DNA of 64,000 bases from Spongiactinospora sp. TRM90649 (GCF_029382225.1 NZ_JARLTC010000024.1:1-64000); one strand, 5' to 3'. Positions 35,718 to 45,263 are shown, numbered from the stretch's first letter. Notes: generated by a model not told the origin, from the letters alone. Program-made: numbers and translations.

Positions 35718-38700
35718 TTATCCGTGTGCGGCGGTCATGACCGCCTCGTCGATGTCACGGCCCTCGGCCTCGGCGGCGGCCCGCGCGGCGAGCACCCGCT
35801 TGTAGTCCTTGGGCATGATCTTGCCGAACCGCCCGAGGGCGGCGTCCCAGTCGGCGAGCAGCGCCATCGCCACAGTGGAGCCGGTCTCGGCCAGGTGGCG
35901 TTCCACGATCTCGCGCAGGAACTCGACGTCGGCGCCGGTCGGCTCCTCGATCTCGACCATCTCGCGGTTGACCCGCTCGCTGTTGAGGTCGAGCACGTAG
36001 GCCACGCCGCCCGACATGCCGGCGGCCAGGTTGCGGCCGGTGGGCCCGAGGATGACGGCGCGTCCGCCCGTCATGTACTCGCAGGCGTGGTCGCCCACGC
36101 CCTCCACGACGGCCGTCGCGCCCGAGTTGCGGACGCAGAACCGCTCGCCGACCACGCCTCGGACGAACACCTCGCCCGAGGTCGCGCCGTACAGGCCGAC
36201 GTTTCCTGAGATGACCTGCGTCTCCGCGGCGTACGGCGCGTCCGGGTGCGGGCGTACCGTGATCCGCCCGCCGGAAAGGCCCTTGCCGAGGTAGTCGTTG
36301 GCGTCTCCGGTCAGGCGCAGCGTGATGCCCCGGGGCACGAACGCCCCCAGGGAGTTGCCCGCGCTGCCGGTGAACGACACGTCGATGGTGTCGTCGGGCA
36401 GGCCCGCGCCGCCGTACCGGCGGGTGACCTCGTGGCCGAGCATGGTGCCGACCGTGCGGTTGACGTTGCGGATCGGCAGTTGCAGGGTGACCCGCTCGCC
36501 CAGCCGCAGCGCGCCCTCGGCGAGCTGGATGAGCGTGTTGTCCAGCGCCCGGTCCAGGCCGTGGTCCTGCGTCTGGGTACGGCGCAGCGCCGCGCTCGCC
36601 GGGATCTCCGGCCGGTACAGGATCGGCGACAGGTCCAGCCCGGCCGCCTTCCAGTGGTCCACGGCGGCCTCGGTGTCCAGCACCTCGCTGTGCCCGATGG
36701 CCTCGTCCAGGGACCGGAAGCCCAGCTCGGCCAGCAGCTCACGGACCTCCTCCGCGATGAACTCGAAGAAGTTCACCACGAACTCGGGCTTGCCGCTGAA
36801 CCGCTTGCGCAGCTCGGGGTTCTGCGTGGCCACGCCGACCGGGCAGGTGTCCAGGTGGCAGACGCGCATCATCACGCAGCCGGAGACCACCAGGGGCGCG
36901 GTGGCGAAGCCGTACTCCTCGGCGCCGAGGAGCGCGGCGACGACCACGTCGCGGCCGGTCTTGAGCTGGCCGTCCACCTGCACCACGATCCGGTCGCGCA
37001 GGCCGTTCAGCAGCAGGGTCTGCTGCGTCTCGGCCAGGCCCAGCTCCCAGGGCGCGCCCGCGTGCTTGATGCTGGTCTGCGGCGACGCGCCGGTGCCGCC
37101 GTCGTGCCCGGAGATGAGCACCACGTCGGCGTGGGCCTTGGACACGCCCGCCGCGACCGTGCCGACGCCGACCTCCGCCACCAGCTTCACATGGACGCGG
37201 GAGGCCGGGTTGGCGTTCTTCAGGTCGTGGATGAGCTGGGCGAGGTCCTCGATGGAGTAGATGTCGTGGTGCGGCGGCGGCGAGATCAGGCCGACGCCCG
37301 GGGTGGAGTGCCGGGTCCTGGCGATCCACGGGTAGACCTTGTGACCGGGAAGCTGGCCGCCCTCGCCGGGCTTGGCGCCCTGCGCCATCTTGATCTGCAG
37401 GTCGGTGGCGTTGACCAGGTACTCGCTGGTCACCCCGAACCGGCCGCTGGCCACCTGCTTGATCGCGCTGCGCCGCTCGGCGTCGTAGAGCCGCTCGGGG
37501 TCCTCGCCGCCCTCACCGGTGTTGGACTTGCCGCCCAGCCGGTTCATCGCGATGGCCAGCGTCTCGTGGGCCTCCATGGAGATCGACCCGTAGGACATGG
37601 CCCCGGTGGAGAACCGCTTGACGATCTCCGACACCGGCTCGACCTCGTCGATCGGCACCGGGGCGCGGTCCCGCAGCCGGAACATGCCGCGCAGGGTCAT
37701 CAGCCGCTCGGACTGGGAGTCCACCAGCGAGGTGTACTCCTTGAACAGCTCGTAGCGGCGGGTGCGCGTGGCGTGCTGGAGTTTGAAGACGGTCTCGGGG
37801 TTGAACAGGTGCGGCTCGCCCTCGCGCCGCCACTGGTACTCCCCGCCGACCGCCAGGCGCCGGTGGGCGTTCTCCACCCGGGGGTAGGCCCGGACGTGCC
37901 GTTCGGCGACCTCGCGGGCCAGCACGTCGAAGCCGACGCCGCCGAGGCGCGAGGTGGTCCCGGCGAAGCAGGTGTCGATGACGTCCTGGCCGAGGCCGAG
38001 CGACTCGAAGATCTGCGCGCCGGTGTAGGAGGCGACGGTGGACACGCCCATCTTGGACATGACCTTCAGGACGCCCTTGCCGTACGCCTTGATCAGGTTG
38101 CGCACGGCCTTGTGCGGGTCGAGGTCGAGCACGCCGGTGGCGATCATGTCCTCGACGGTCTCGATGGCCAGGTAGGGGTTGACCGCCGAGGCGCCGTAGC
38201 CGATCAGCAGCGCCATGTGGTGGCACTCCCTGGCCTCGCCGGTCTCGATCACCAGGCCGACCCGGGTGCGGGTCTTCTCCCTGATCAGGTGGTGGTGGAC
38301 CGCTCCGGTGAGCATCAGCGCCGGGATCGGCGCGCGCGCCGCGGACGAGCCCCGGTCGGACAGCACGATGATCCGCGCGCCGTCCGCGATGGCCTGGGTG
38401 ACCTCGGCGCGGATCTCCTCAAGACGGTTGAGCAGCGCCTCGCCGCCACCGGCGACCTCGTAGAGGCCGGAGACGACGTGCGGTGCGAAGCCGGGCAGCG
38501 CGCCCTCGTCGTTGATGTGGATGATCTTCGCGAGCTCGTCGTTGTCGATCACCGGGTACGGCAGGACCAGCCGGCGGCACGAGGCCGAGCCGGGCTCCAG
38601 CAGGTTGCCCTCGGGCCCGATGGTGGACTGCAGCGAGGTGACGAGCTCCTCGCGGATGGCGTCCAGCGGCGGGTTGGTGACCTGGGCGAAGAGCTGGCTG

Positions 38701-40226
38701 AAGTAGTCGAACAGCAGCCGGGGCCGGTCGCTCAGCACCGCCACGGGCGTGTCGGTGCCCATCGAGCCGAGCGGCTCGCCGCCGGTCCGCGCCATCGGCG
38801 ACAGGATGATCCGCAGCTCCTCCTCGGTGTAACCGAAGGTCTGCTGCCGCTTGACCAGCGCCTCGTGCGTCGGGATCTGCCGCTCGCGCGCGGGCAGCTC
38901 CTCGAACCGTACGAGCCCGGCGTGCAGCCACTCCTCGTACGGCAGTTCGGCGGCCAGCTCCGCCTTGACCTCGTCGTCCTCGATGATCTTGCCGCGGGCG
39001 GTGTCGATCAGGAACATCCGGCCCGGCTGGAGCCTGCCCTTGCGGACCACGTCCTCGGCGGGGATGTCCAGGACGCCCGCCTCGGAGGCCAGCACGACCA
39101 GGCCGTCGGCGGTGACCCAGAACCGGCCGGGGCGCAGGCCGTTGCGGTCCAGCACGGCCCCGACCAGGGTGCCGTCGGAGAAGGTGATCGACGCCGGGCC
39201 GTCCCACGCCTCCATCAGGGTGGAGTGGAACTCGTAGAAGGCCCGCCGCGCCGGGTCCATCTCGGTGTGGTTCTCCCACGCCTCCGGGATCATCATCAGC
39301 ACCGCGTGCGGCAGGCTGCGCCCGCCCAGGTGCAGCAGCTCCAGGCACTCGTCGAAGGAGGCGGTGTCGGAGGCGTCGGGGTCGCAGATGGGGAACAGCC
39401 GCGCCATGTCGCCCGGGATCAGCCCGGTGCCGAGCATGGCCTCGCGGGCGCGCATCCAGTTCCGGTTCCCCTTGACCGTGTTGATCTCGCCGTTGTGCGC
39501 CACGTACCGGTACGGGTGCGCCAGCGGCCAGGAGGGGAAGGTGTTGGTGGAGAAACGCGAGTGGACCAGCGCGATCGCCGACTGGTAGCGGGGGTCGGAG
39601 AGGTCCGGGAAGAAGGGTTCGAGCTGCGGCGTGGTCAGCATGCCCTTGTAGACGATGGTCCGTGAGCTGAGCGAGGGGAAGTAGACGTCCACTTCGTGCT
39701 CGGCCCGCTTGCGCAGGCAGAAGGCCAGCCGGTCCAGCGCCAGGCCCTGCTCGCCTCCCGGTGAGGCGACGAAGAGCTGCTTGAAGGACGGCATGACGGC
39801 ACGCGCGCTCGGCCCGGCGTTGGCGACATCGACCGGAACGTCGCGCCAGCCGAGCACGGTCAGCCCCTCCTCGGCGGCGATCTCCTCGATCATCCCGACC
39901 GCGATCGCCCGGGCCTCCTCGTCGAACGGGAGGAACGCGATACCGGCGGCGTAGGCGCCGGCCTCGGGCAGCGGGAACGGCGTCACCGCGCGCAGCAGGG
40001 TGTCGGGGATCTGAGTGAGGATTCCGGCTCCGTCGCCGGTGTCCGGTTCGCTACCCTTGGCTCCCCGATGATCAAGATTGCAGAGCGCTGTCAAGGCCTT
40101 CGCGACGATGTCGTGACTGCGCCGACCGGCGACGTCGGCAACCATGGCGACACCACAGGCGTCATGCTCGTTCGCGGGGTGATACAGGCCCTGAGGCTCG
40201 GGGAACCCGAGGCGGGCAGCAGGCAT
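35718..40226 (-). CDS. gltB: Glutamate synthase large subunit
   Basis: A 1,502-residue flavoprotein making two glutamates from glutamine and 2-oxoglutarate. A 23-residue propeptide precedes Cys24 (DACGVAMVAD), the nucleophile of the class II amidotransferase domain. The central domain, the FMN/2-oxoglutarate domain (PGEGGQLPGHKVYPWIARTRHSTPG; VGTVAAGVSKAHADVVLISGHDGGTGASP) and the cluster loop CHLDTCPVGVATQ are present. The C-terminal beta-helix ends the chain. GGGAGGG five bases before the ATG at 40226 fixes the start. gltD follows at once. Confidence 0.97.
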   Translation of the reverse strand: MPAARLGFPEPQGLYHPANEHDACGVAMVADVAGRRSHDIVAKALTALCNLDHRGAKGSEPDTGDGAGILTQIPDTLLRAVTPFPLPEAGAYAAGIAFLPFDEEARAIAVGMIEEIAAEEGLTVLGWRDVPVDVANAGPSARAVMPSFKQLFVASPGGEQGLALDRLAFCLRKRAEHEVDVYFPSLSSRTIVYKGMLTTPQLEPFFPDLSDPRYQSAIALVHSRFSTNTFPSWPLAHPYRYVAHNGEINTVKGNRNWMRAREAMLGTGLIPGDMARLFPICDPDASDTASFDECLELLHLGGRSLPHAVLMMIPEAWENHTEMDPARRAFYEFHSTLMEAWDGPASITFSDGTLVGAVLDRNGLRPGRFWVTADGLVVLASEAGVLDIPAEDVVRKGRLQPGRMFLIDTARGKIIEDDEVKAELAAELPYEEWLHAGLVRFEELPARERQIPTHEALVKRQQTFGYTEEELRIILSPMARTGGEPLGSMGTDTPVAVLSDRPRLLFDYFSQLFAQVTNPPLDAIREELVTSLQSTIGPEGNLLEPGSASCRRLVLPYPVIDNDELAKIIHINDEGALPGFAPHVVSGLYEVAGGGEALLNRLEEIRAEVTQAIADGARIIVLSDRGSSAARAPIPALMLTGAVHHHLIREKTRTRVGLVIETGEARECHHMALLIGYGASAVNPYLAIETVEDMIATGVLDLDPHKAVRNLIKAYGKGVLKVMSKMGVSTVASYTGAQIFESLGLGQDVIDTCFAGTTSRLGGVGFDVLAREVAERHVRAYPRVENAHRRLAVGGEYQWRREGEPHLFNPETVFKLQHATRTRRYELFKEYTSLVDSQSERLMTLRGMFRLRDRAPVPIDEVEPVSEIVKRFSTGAMSYGSISMEAHETLAIAMNRLGGKSNTGEGGEDPERLYDAERRSAIKQVASGRFGVTSEYLVNATDLQIKMAQGAKPGEGGQLPGHKVYPWIARTRHSTPGVGLISPPPHHDIYSIEDLAQLIHDLKNANPASRVHVKLVAEVGVGTVAAGVSKAHADVVLISGHDGGTGASPQTSIKHAGAPWELGLAETQQTLLLNGLRDRIVVQVDGQLKTGRDVVVAALLGAEEYGFATAPLVVSGCVMMRVCHLDTCPVGVATQNPELRKRFSGKPEFVVNFFEFIAEEVRELLAELGFRSLDEAIGHSEVLDTEAAVDHWKAAGLDLSPILYRPEIPASAALRRTQTQDHGLDRALDNTLIQLAEGALRLGERVTLQLPIRNVNRTVGTMLGHEVTRRYGGAGLPDDTIDVSFTGSAGNSLGAFVPRGITLRLTGDANDYLGKGLSGGRITVRPHPDAPYAAETQVISGNVGLYGATSGEVFVRGVVGERFCVRNSGATAVVEGVGDHACEYMTGGRAVILGPTGRNLAAGMSGGVAYVLDLNSERVNREMVEIEEPTGADVEFLREIVERHLAETGSTVAMALLADWDAALGRFGKIMPKDYKRVLAARAAAEAEGRDIDEAVMTAAHG

Positions 40227-40470
40227 TGAATCCCTCCCGTCGTCTTCGTCTGCTCGATAGCTAGAGGCGAGGGACGACGTTGGCCCTGCTGCGATTGTGG
40301 GTAGAGGTTACCTCACCCTGCCGGAATAGTGCCCACCCGGCCCACATCACGAACATTCATGACACGTCTACGCAGGCACTTCACGGTGGCGCCTTCGCCA
40401 CCAGAGCGCCCAACGACGGGCGACTCTTCCATATTCCCGGATAGATGCTCCCCAACCCTGACGGACGCCG
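40227..40470. other. Intergenic region upstream of gltB
   Basis: About 245 bp holding the gltB promoter on the minus strand. GTAAC and TAGCTATC stretches are present, but no complete -35/-10 pair or GlnR-type double site could be assigned. Confidence 0.45.
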
Positions 40471-41127
40471 CTAGACGGCGGCGACGACCCGGTTCTGCAC
40501 GGCCTGGCCGAGGGTGTCCAGGGCGAGCAGATGGCGGGTGAGGTCGGCGGGGGCGCCCTCGGCGGCCGGTGCCGTCCAGCTCACGGTGACGTAGTGGCCG
40601 AGCGCCTGCGCATGGGCGCGGCTGTGGGTGGGGTCGAAGCCGCCCGGCATACCGGCGGCCAGCCGTACGAAACCGCCGGTACGGCCCGCCAGGGCCGCGA
40701 CCAGGCGGTCGGCGGCGGAGGCGTCGGCCAGATTGAAGATCACGAACTGCCCGGCCACCCGGCCGTCGGGGGTCGTGTAGCCGCCGCGCAGCGCCTGCGT
40801 GCACCCGGCGACGGCGGTGGTGACCACCTCGCCCCAGACGGCCTCCTCGCAGTCGGCGAGCGCCTCGGTGCGGCCCCGGTTCATGGTGACCACCCCCGCG
40901 CCGCCCCTGCCGGAGGTCACCCGCGCCGCCGTGAACACCTCCGGGACGGTCAGCGGCGACGGGTCCAGCGCGCGCGTGGCGATCGGCTTGTAGACGGCCG
41001 ACGAGGGATCGCCCCGGACCACCGCGGCCTGCGGGGGATCCTGGGCCAGCACCCAGGCCAGCGCGCCCGCCCCGACGGCGAGCAGGCACACGGCGACGAC
41101 GGTGATCGTTATGGTACGGCGGGACAT
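40471..41127 (-). CDS. Membrane-anchored extracytoplasmic protein with a Cys pair (paralogue A)
   Basis: A 218-residue protein with one N-terminal membrane segment (about 5-28) and an extracytoplasmic domain. Cys93 and Cys109 probably form a disulfide. It is paralogous to the next gene: both share C-x4-AVWG, a second Cys followed by QALRG-Y-T, FNLxDxxAAD-LV, and a late H-Y-V/A-x-W strand. I do not recognise a family. The ATG at 41127 starts right after the membrane-segment basic residues MSRRT; longer frames are shadows. Last gene of the lgt-VIT1 unit, 5 bp after paralogue B. Confidence 0.75.
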   Translation of the reverse strand: MSRRTITITVVAVCLLAVGAGALAWVLAQDPPQAAVVRGDPSSAVYKPIATRALDPSPLTVPEVFTAARVTSGRGGAGVVTMNRGRTEALADCEEAVWGEVVTTAVAGCTQALRGGYTTPDGRVAGQFVIFNLADASAADRLVAALAGRTGGFVRLAAGMPGGFDPTHSRAHAQALGHYVTVSWTAPAAEGAPADLTRHLLALDTLGQAVQNRVVAAV

Positions 41128-41132
41128 GGCTC

Positions 41133-41948
41133 CTACTGCGTCGGCGTGGCCGAGGCGGCGACGATCCTGCGGTAGACGGCCTTCTCCGCGCCGCGCACCG
41201 CCAGGGACAGCGTGACCAGGTCGTCGCCCTTCTCCGGTTCGGCTCCATCTTTCCTGGCGATCCAGACGAGCCCGGCATAGTGTCCCATGGCGTGGCCGCT
41301 GGCCTCGGTGTGGCCGTCGGCGGGAAGTGCCGCCCGCCCGGACGTCAGGGCCAGCGCCCACCCGGCCCGGTGCTTGGTCTCCAGCTCGCGTACCAGCGTG
41401 TCGGCCGCCTCGGTGTCACGCAGGTTGAACAGCGTGTACTGGGCGACGTAGCGGTTGTCGGCGCTGGTGTAGATGCCGCGCACGGCCTGCGCGCACTCCC
41501 CCGCGTTCAGCAGGTCGACCAGCGGCGTTCCCCACACGGCGGCGGCGCAGCTCTGGTCGAGCGTGCTGCCGGCCAGCTTGAGCGTGATCTTCCCCGCCTT
41601 GAGGGTCTTCCCGCCGAAGACCTCCTTGGCGGTCAGCGGGCGGGTGTCGGCCTCGCGCTTGGCGATCGGCGCGAACACCTTGGTCGAGGCCCAGCCCTGG
41701 TAGGCCGACGGGCGGTCCTGGCCCACGCCCGACCCGGAGTCGGACTGCACGGCCCGCACGTCTCCGCCCAGCGAGGCGAAGGCGTAGGTGAGCACGACCG
41801 CGGCGATGATCACGCCGGCCGCCACCGCGATGATCGTCAGGATGCGCTGCTGGCGGTGGTCGAGCCCGAACCTGGCGAGCGCGTTCTCCTCGATCGGCGG
41901 GGGCGGCGGCGGACGCCGACGCCGTCGCGGCGCGGGGGCGCGGCTCAT
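41133..41948 (-). CDS. Membrane-anchored extracytoplasmic protein with a Cys pair (paralogue B)
   Basis: A 271-residue protein. An Arg/Pro-rich cytoplasmic N-terminus (PRRRRRPPPPPP) precedes one membrane segment (about 36-58) and an extracytoplasmic domain with Cys134 and Cys152, matching paralogue A in order and spacing of motifs (CAAAVWG; ECAQAVRGIYTSADNRYVAQYTLFNLRD). The ATG overlaps the stop of the VIT1 gene (ATGA), so translation is coupled. Function unknown. The Pro-rich, positively charged tail could bind membranes or other proteins. Confidence 0.78.
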   Translation of the reverse strand: MSRAPAPRRRRRPPPPPPIEENALARFGLDHRQQRILTIIAVAAGVIIAAVVLTYAFASLGGDVRAVQSDSGSGVGQDRPSAYQGWASTKVFAPIAKREADTRPLTAKEVFGGKTLKAGKITLKLAGSTLDQSCAAAVWGTPLVDLLNAGECAQAVRGIYTSADNRYVAQYTLFNLRDTEAADTLVRELETKHRAGWALALTSGRAALPADGHTEASGHAMGHYAGLVWIARKDGAEPEKGDDLVTLSLAVRGAEKAVYRRIVAASATPTQ

Positions 41949-42661
41949 ACGTGGGTTCCGATCAGGCTGCCCAGGCCAAAGGTCAGGGCGGCGGCGACCA
42001 TGCCGACGACGAGCTGGCGCAGGCCGGTGTACCACCATCGCCGCGCGGTCACCTTGGACACCAGCGCGCCCGCGCCGAACAGCGCGACGCCGGACACGAT
42101 GGCCGAGACCCACAGGCTGGTGACGCCCAGCAGGTAGGGCAGCACGGGCAGCAGCGCCCCCATGGCGAAGGACAGGAACGACGACACCGCTGCCACCCTC
42201 GGCGAGGGCAGGTCGGTGGGATCGACGCCGAGTTCGGCGCGGGTGTGGGCGACCAGGGCCTGCTCCGGGTCGCGGGAGATCTGCCTGGCCACCTCGGCGG
42301 CGATCTCCGGCTCCACTCCCCGGCTCTCGTAGCGCTCGGCCAGCTCCCGCTCCTCTTCCTCGGGGTTCCTCGCCAGTTCGGTACGTTCCACGTCGATCTC
42401 GGCCAGGGCCAGTTCGCGCTGACTGGCGACCGAGACGTACTCGCCGCCGGCCATGGAGAAGGCGCCGGCGGCCAGCCCGGCGATTCCGGCCAGGGAGATG
42501 AGCCTGGTGTCGGACGTGCCGCCCGCCATACCGGCGATCAGCGCGAAGTTGGACACCAGGCCGTCCATGGCACCGAACACCGACGGCCGTAGCCAGCCGC
42601 CGGTGACGTCACGGTGCTGGTGGTGGATCTCGGCACGCCTGCGCGAGCCGCCTTCGGTCAT
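41945..42661 (-). CDS. VIT1/CCC1-family membrane transporter
   Basis: A 238-residue member of the vacuolar iron transporter family, which moves Fe2+ or Mn2+ in plants and yeast. The five-helix core is visible (GAMDGLVSNFALIAG; GLAAGAFSMAGGEYVSVASQRE; AVSSFLSFAMGALLPVLPYL). A cytoplasmic Glu-rich segment between helices 2 and 3 (EIDVERTELARNPEEEERELAERYE) would bind metal. It overlaps lgt by ATGA and the Cys-pair gene by ATGA. The transport direction and metal are inferred from the family. Confidence 0.88.
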   Translation of the reverse strand: MTEGGSRRRAEIHHQHRDVTGGWLRPSVFGAMDGLVSNFALIAGMAGGTSDTRLISLAGIAGLAAGAFSMAGGEYVSVASQRELALAEIDVERTELARNPEEEERELAERYESRGVEPEIAAEVARQISRDPEQALVAHTRAELGVDPTDLPSPRVAAVSSFLSFAMGALLPVLPYLLGVTSLWVSAIVSGVALFGAGALVSKVTARRWWYTGLRQLVVGMVAAALTFGLGSLIGTHV

Positions 42662-43890
42662 AGGTCGCCGGTCTCCGGATCGGACCCGACCGCCACCGAG
42701 TCGTCCTTGCCGCTCGAACCGCCGCGTGAGCCGCCGCCGCTCGAACGGCCGGAGCCGCCGGTGCTCGCCCCGGACCCGGTGGAGCTCGTGCCGGACGTGC
42801 TGGAGCCGGTCGCCCCGGACGACGCGTCCGCAGGCGCCGTGGCCCGTCCGGCGACCTCGCCTTCGTCGGCGTTGTCGGCGGGATGCGCCGGATCGGCCGT
42901 CTCGTCGGCGGGCTCGGCCGCCGACGAGGCGGTCGGCACCGGTTCCTCCGCCGATGTCCGCTTGTCGCCGTCGTCGTCATCACCGGGCCCGGCCTCGGCG
43001 GAGTCGCCGGCGGCCTCGGACGTCTCCGGGAGGTCGGCCTCCGAGCCCTGGTGACCGGGATCGACGCCGTCGTCAGGGGTCGCGGGCTCGCCCAGGGACT
43101 CCTCGCCGGTGCGGTTGCGCGTCACCCAGAAGTAGGCGAGCGCGGCGAGGAACAGCACGATGGAGGTCCACTGGTTCAGCCGCAGGCCGAGGATGATGTG
43201 CGCCTCGTCCACCCGCAGCCCCTCGATCCAGAACCGGCCGAGGGTGTATCCGGCGACGTAGAGGGCGAACAGCCGGCCGTGCCGCAGGGAGAACCGGCGG
43301 CCCGCCCAGATCAGTACGAAGGCCAGCACGAGGTTCCACAGCGACTCGTAGAGGAACGTGGGGTGGTAAGTGTCGACCCCGGGCACCGTGCCGTCACGGC
43401 CCGGCTCGATCTCCAGCCCCCACGGCAGATCGGTCGGGCTGCCGAACAGCTCCTGGTTGAAGTAGTTGCCCCACCGGCCGATCGCCTGCGCGACGGCGAT
43501 GCACGGCGCGAGCGTGTCGGCGACCGCGCTCAGCGATATGCCGCGGCGGCGGCACGCGATCCAGACCCCCACCCCGCCTAGCGCGATGGCGCCCCAGATG
43601 CCCAGCCCGCCGTTCCAGATGTAGAGCGCCGCGAGCGGCCGATCAGGAAAGTAGAGCTGGTAGTCGGTGATGACGTGGTAGAGCCGCCCGCCGACCAGGC
43701 CGAACGGGACGGCCCACACGGCGAGGTCGACGATGGTGCCGGGCGCGCCGCCGCGGGCGCGCCAGCGACGCTCGCCCATCCAGACGGCGACGATGATGCC
43801 GAGCAGGATGCACAGGGCGTAGGCCCGCAGCGGGATCGGTCCGAGGTACCACGTGCCCTCGGACGGGCTGGGAATCGAGGCGAGGGGCAT
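42658..43890 (-). CDS. lgt: Prolipoprotein diacylglyceryl transferase
   Basis: Adds diacylglycerol to the lipobox Cys of prolipoproteins, the first step of lipoprotein maturation in the cytoplasmic membrane. The catalytic core (about 1-275) has seven membrane helices and the signature AQAIGRWGNYFNQELFG, with HPTFLYESLWN and GRFWIEGLRVDEAH. After residue 280 comes an unusual tail of about 130 residues, acidic then Ser/Gly/Thr-rich, predicted disordered and cytoplasmic. The ATG at 43890 is used. It leads a coupled operon with VIT1 and two secreted paralogues. Confidence 0.94.
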   Translation of the reverse strand: MPLASIPSPSEGTWYLGPIPLRAYALCILLGIIVAVWMGERRWRARGGAPGTIVDLAVWAVPFGLVGGRLYHVITDYQLYFPDRPLAALYIWNGGLGIWGAIALGGVGVWIACRRRGISLSAVADTLAPCIAVAQAIGRWGNYFNQELFGSPTDLPWGLEIEPGRDGTVPGVDTYHPTFLYESLWNLVLAFVLIWAGRRFSLRHGRLFALYVAGYTLGRFWIEGLRVDEAHIILGLRLNQWTSIVLFLAALAYFWVTRNRTGEESLGEPATPDDGVDPGHQGSEADLPETSEAAGDSAEAGPGDDDDGDKRTSAEEPVPTASSAAEPADETADPAHPADNADEGEVAGRATAPADASSGATGSSTSGTSSTGSGASTGGSGRSSGGGSRGGSSGKDDSVAVGSDPETGDL

Positions 43891-43917
43891 GTCAGGTGAG
43901 ATTAGCGTGTCGAGGGC

Positions 43918-44670
43918 CTACTTGGCGGCATCAAGAACGGCTTGGCGTAGCTCGGCGGGCTTGAAGGCCACGTCGCCGAGCTCCGTGTCGCCGAGCAGGA
44001 CGGTGGGCGTGCCGCGCTTGATCACCCCGGAGTCGAGGACCTTCTTGCTGTAGTCCTGCTGGGTCCGCAGGTGCTGCTGGGAGGTCACGCACTTCTCGAA
44101 CGCGGGGTCGGTGATGCCGACGTCCTTGCCCCAGGAGGCGAGGTCGGGCAGGGCGAAGCCCTGGACGGTCTCGCTGGGCTGCTCTTCGAACAGCTTGTCG
44201 TGGTAGGCCAGCCATTGCGAACCGGGGGCGCACCGCGAGGCCGCTCCCGCGCGCAGCGAGTTGGACCTGGTGGGCTCGGCCCCGAAGATCGTGATCGGGT
44301 GGTAGACCACCTTGACCTTGCCCTCCGCGGCCAGATTCTTTACCGTCGCGCCACTGGTCTTCTCCAGCGCCTGGCAGGCCGGGCACTGGAAGTCTTCGTA
44401 GATGTGTAGCACCGGGGCCTCGACGCCCGCCTTGGCCATCACCACCGAGCCGTCCTGCTGGAGGGTGACCGGGGCGGTGGCCGCGGTCGCGGTCTCGGAC
44501 TGGCTGCTGGAGGCGGCGTACCACATCCCCGCGCCGACGGCGGCGATCGCGGCCACCGAGGCGGCCACGATGGTGGTCAGGCGCTTGCGCTGTTCCTGCT
44601 TGAGCTGGGCCTCGCGCTGCGCCTTGATGCGCTCGCGTGCGGTGGCGTCACCCGCGGTCTTGCGACCCAT
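43918..44670 (-). CDS. Membrane-anchored DsbA/thioredoxin-4 family oxidoreductase
   Basis: A 250-residue protein with a basic cytoplasmic N-terminus, one membrane segment (about 31-53) and an extracytoplasmic DsbA-like domain. The redox motif is CPAC (Cys96-Cys99) in YEDFQCPACQ, with the cis-Pro in RGTPTVLLG and two further cysteines (SRCAPG, EKCVT). It would form or reshuffle disulfides in exported proteins. Its ATG overlaps the stop of the MauE-like gene by one base, pointing to a working pair. Confidence 0.9.
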   Translation of the reverse strand: MGRKTAGDATARERIKAQREAQLKQEQRKRLTTIVAASVAAIAAVGAGMWYAASSSQSETATAATAPVTLQQDGSVVMAKAGVEAPVLHIYEDFQCPACQALEKTSGATVKNLAAEGKVKVVYHPITIFGAEPTRSNSLRAGAASRCAPGSQWLAYHDKLFEEQPSETVQGFALPDLASWGKDVGITDPAFEKCVTSQQHLRTQQDYSKKVLDSGVIKRGTPTVLLGDTELGDVAFKPAELRQAVLDAAK

Positions 44671-45263
44671 CAGCCGTTCTCCTTCGTACCGGCCGCCTCG
44701 TCGGCGTCCGGGTCATCGTCATCGTTGAACCGGTCGTACGGCTCGCGTTCGGGCGCCAGCCCGAGGGCCGAGTCGAGCGCGAACCGCCCCGGAGGCCGGA
44801 CCGTGATCCAGACGGCGAGCAGTGCGATCCCGAAGTCCCTGACGATCTCCCAGAAATAGTCCGGGGTCTGCCCGGCCGCCAGTTCGCCGCCGCCGCCGAA
44901 GCAGCCGCAGTCGATCAGCAGCCCCCTTGCCCACGCGGAGGCGATGCCGATGACGAAGGCCAGCATGAGCAGTGCGGAAATGGCTCCCGCGACCCGCGTG
45001 AGCAGGCCGACCACCAGCAAAACCCCTACGACTATCTCCAGGATAGGCAGGCCGTAGCCCACCGCGGTCGCCACGGCGTGCGGAAGCAGTTCGTACGCCT
45101 CGACGGCCCGGACCGACAGCGCGGGATTGCCTATCTTCAGCCAACCGGCCACGATGAGCACGCCCGCGACCACCAGCCGGGCGACGGTCGTCACCCAGGG
45201 TAGCGCCTTCCCGACGGTGCGCGACCGCATCGACGCGGGCGGTTCTGTAGTCACGAGCACCAT
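44670..45263 (-). CDS. MauE/DoxX-like redox membrane protein
   Basis: A 197-residue protein with four membrane helices and the MauE signature LLIDCGCFGGGGE between helices 3 and 4, whose cysteine pair is thought to pass electrons to an exported thioredoxin-like partner. That partner is the DsbA-like gene overlapping its end. AGGAG is only three bases before the ATG at 45263 but six before the next codon, a GTG, so the real start could be residue 2. An acidic C-terminal tail ends the protein. Confidence 0.85.
   Translation of the reverse strand: MVLVTTEPPASMRSRTVGKALPWVTTVARLVVAGVLIVAGWLKIGNPALSVRAVEAYELLPHAVATAVGYGLPILEIVVGVLLVVGLLTRVAGAISALLMLAFVIGIASAWARGLLIDCGCFGGGGELAAGQTPDYFWEIVRDFGIALLAVWITVRPPGRFALDSALGLAPEREPYDRFNDDDDPDADEAAGTKENG

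Noticed and set aside
36246..39665. A 1,139-codon open frame antisense to gltB, and similar long antisense frames over polA, livHMGF and rpsA
   Set aside because: Long antisense frames are normal opposite GC-rich genes; these have no ribosome binding site and no domain resemblance.
40280..40325. Possible GlnR double site upstream of gltB
   Set aside because: GTAAC is present but the second half-site (GAAAC-like, six bases on) is missing.
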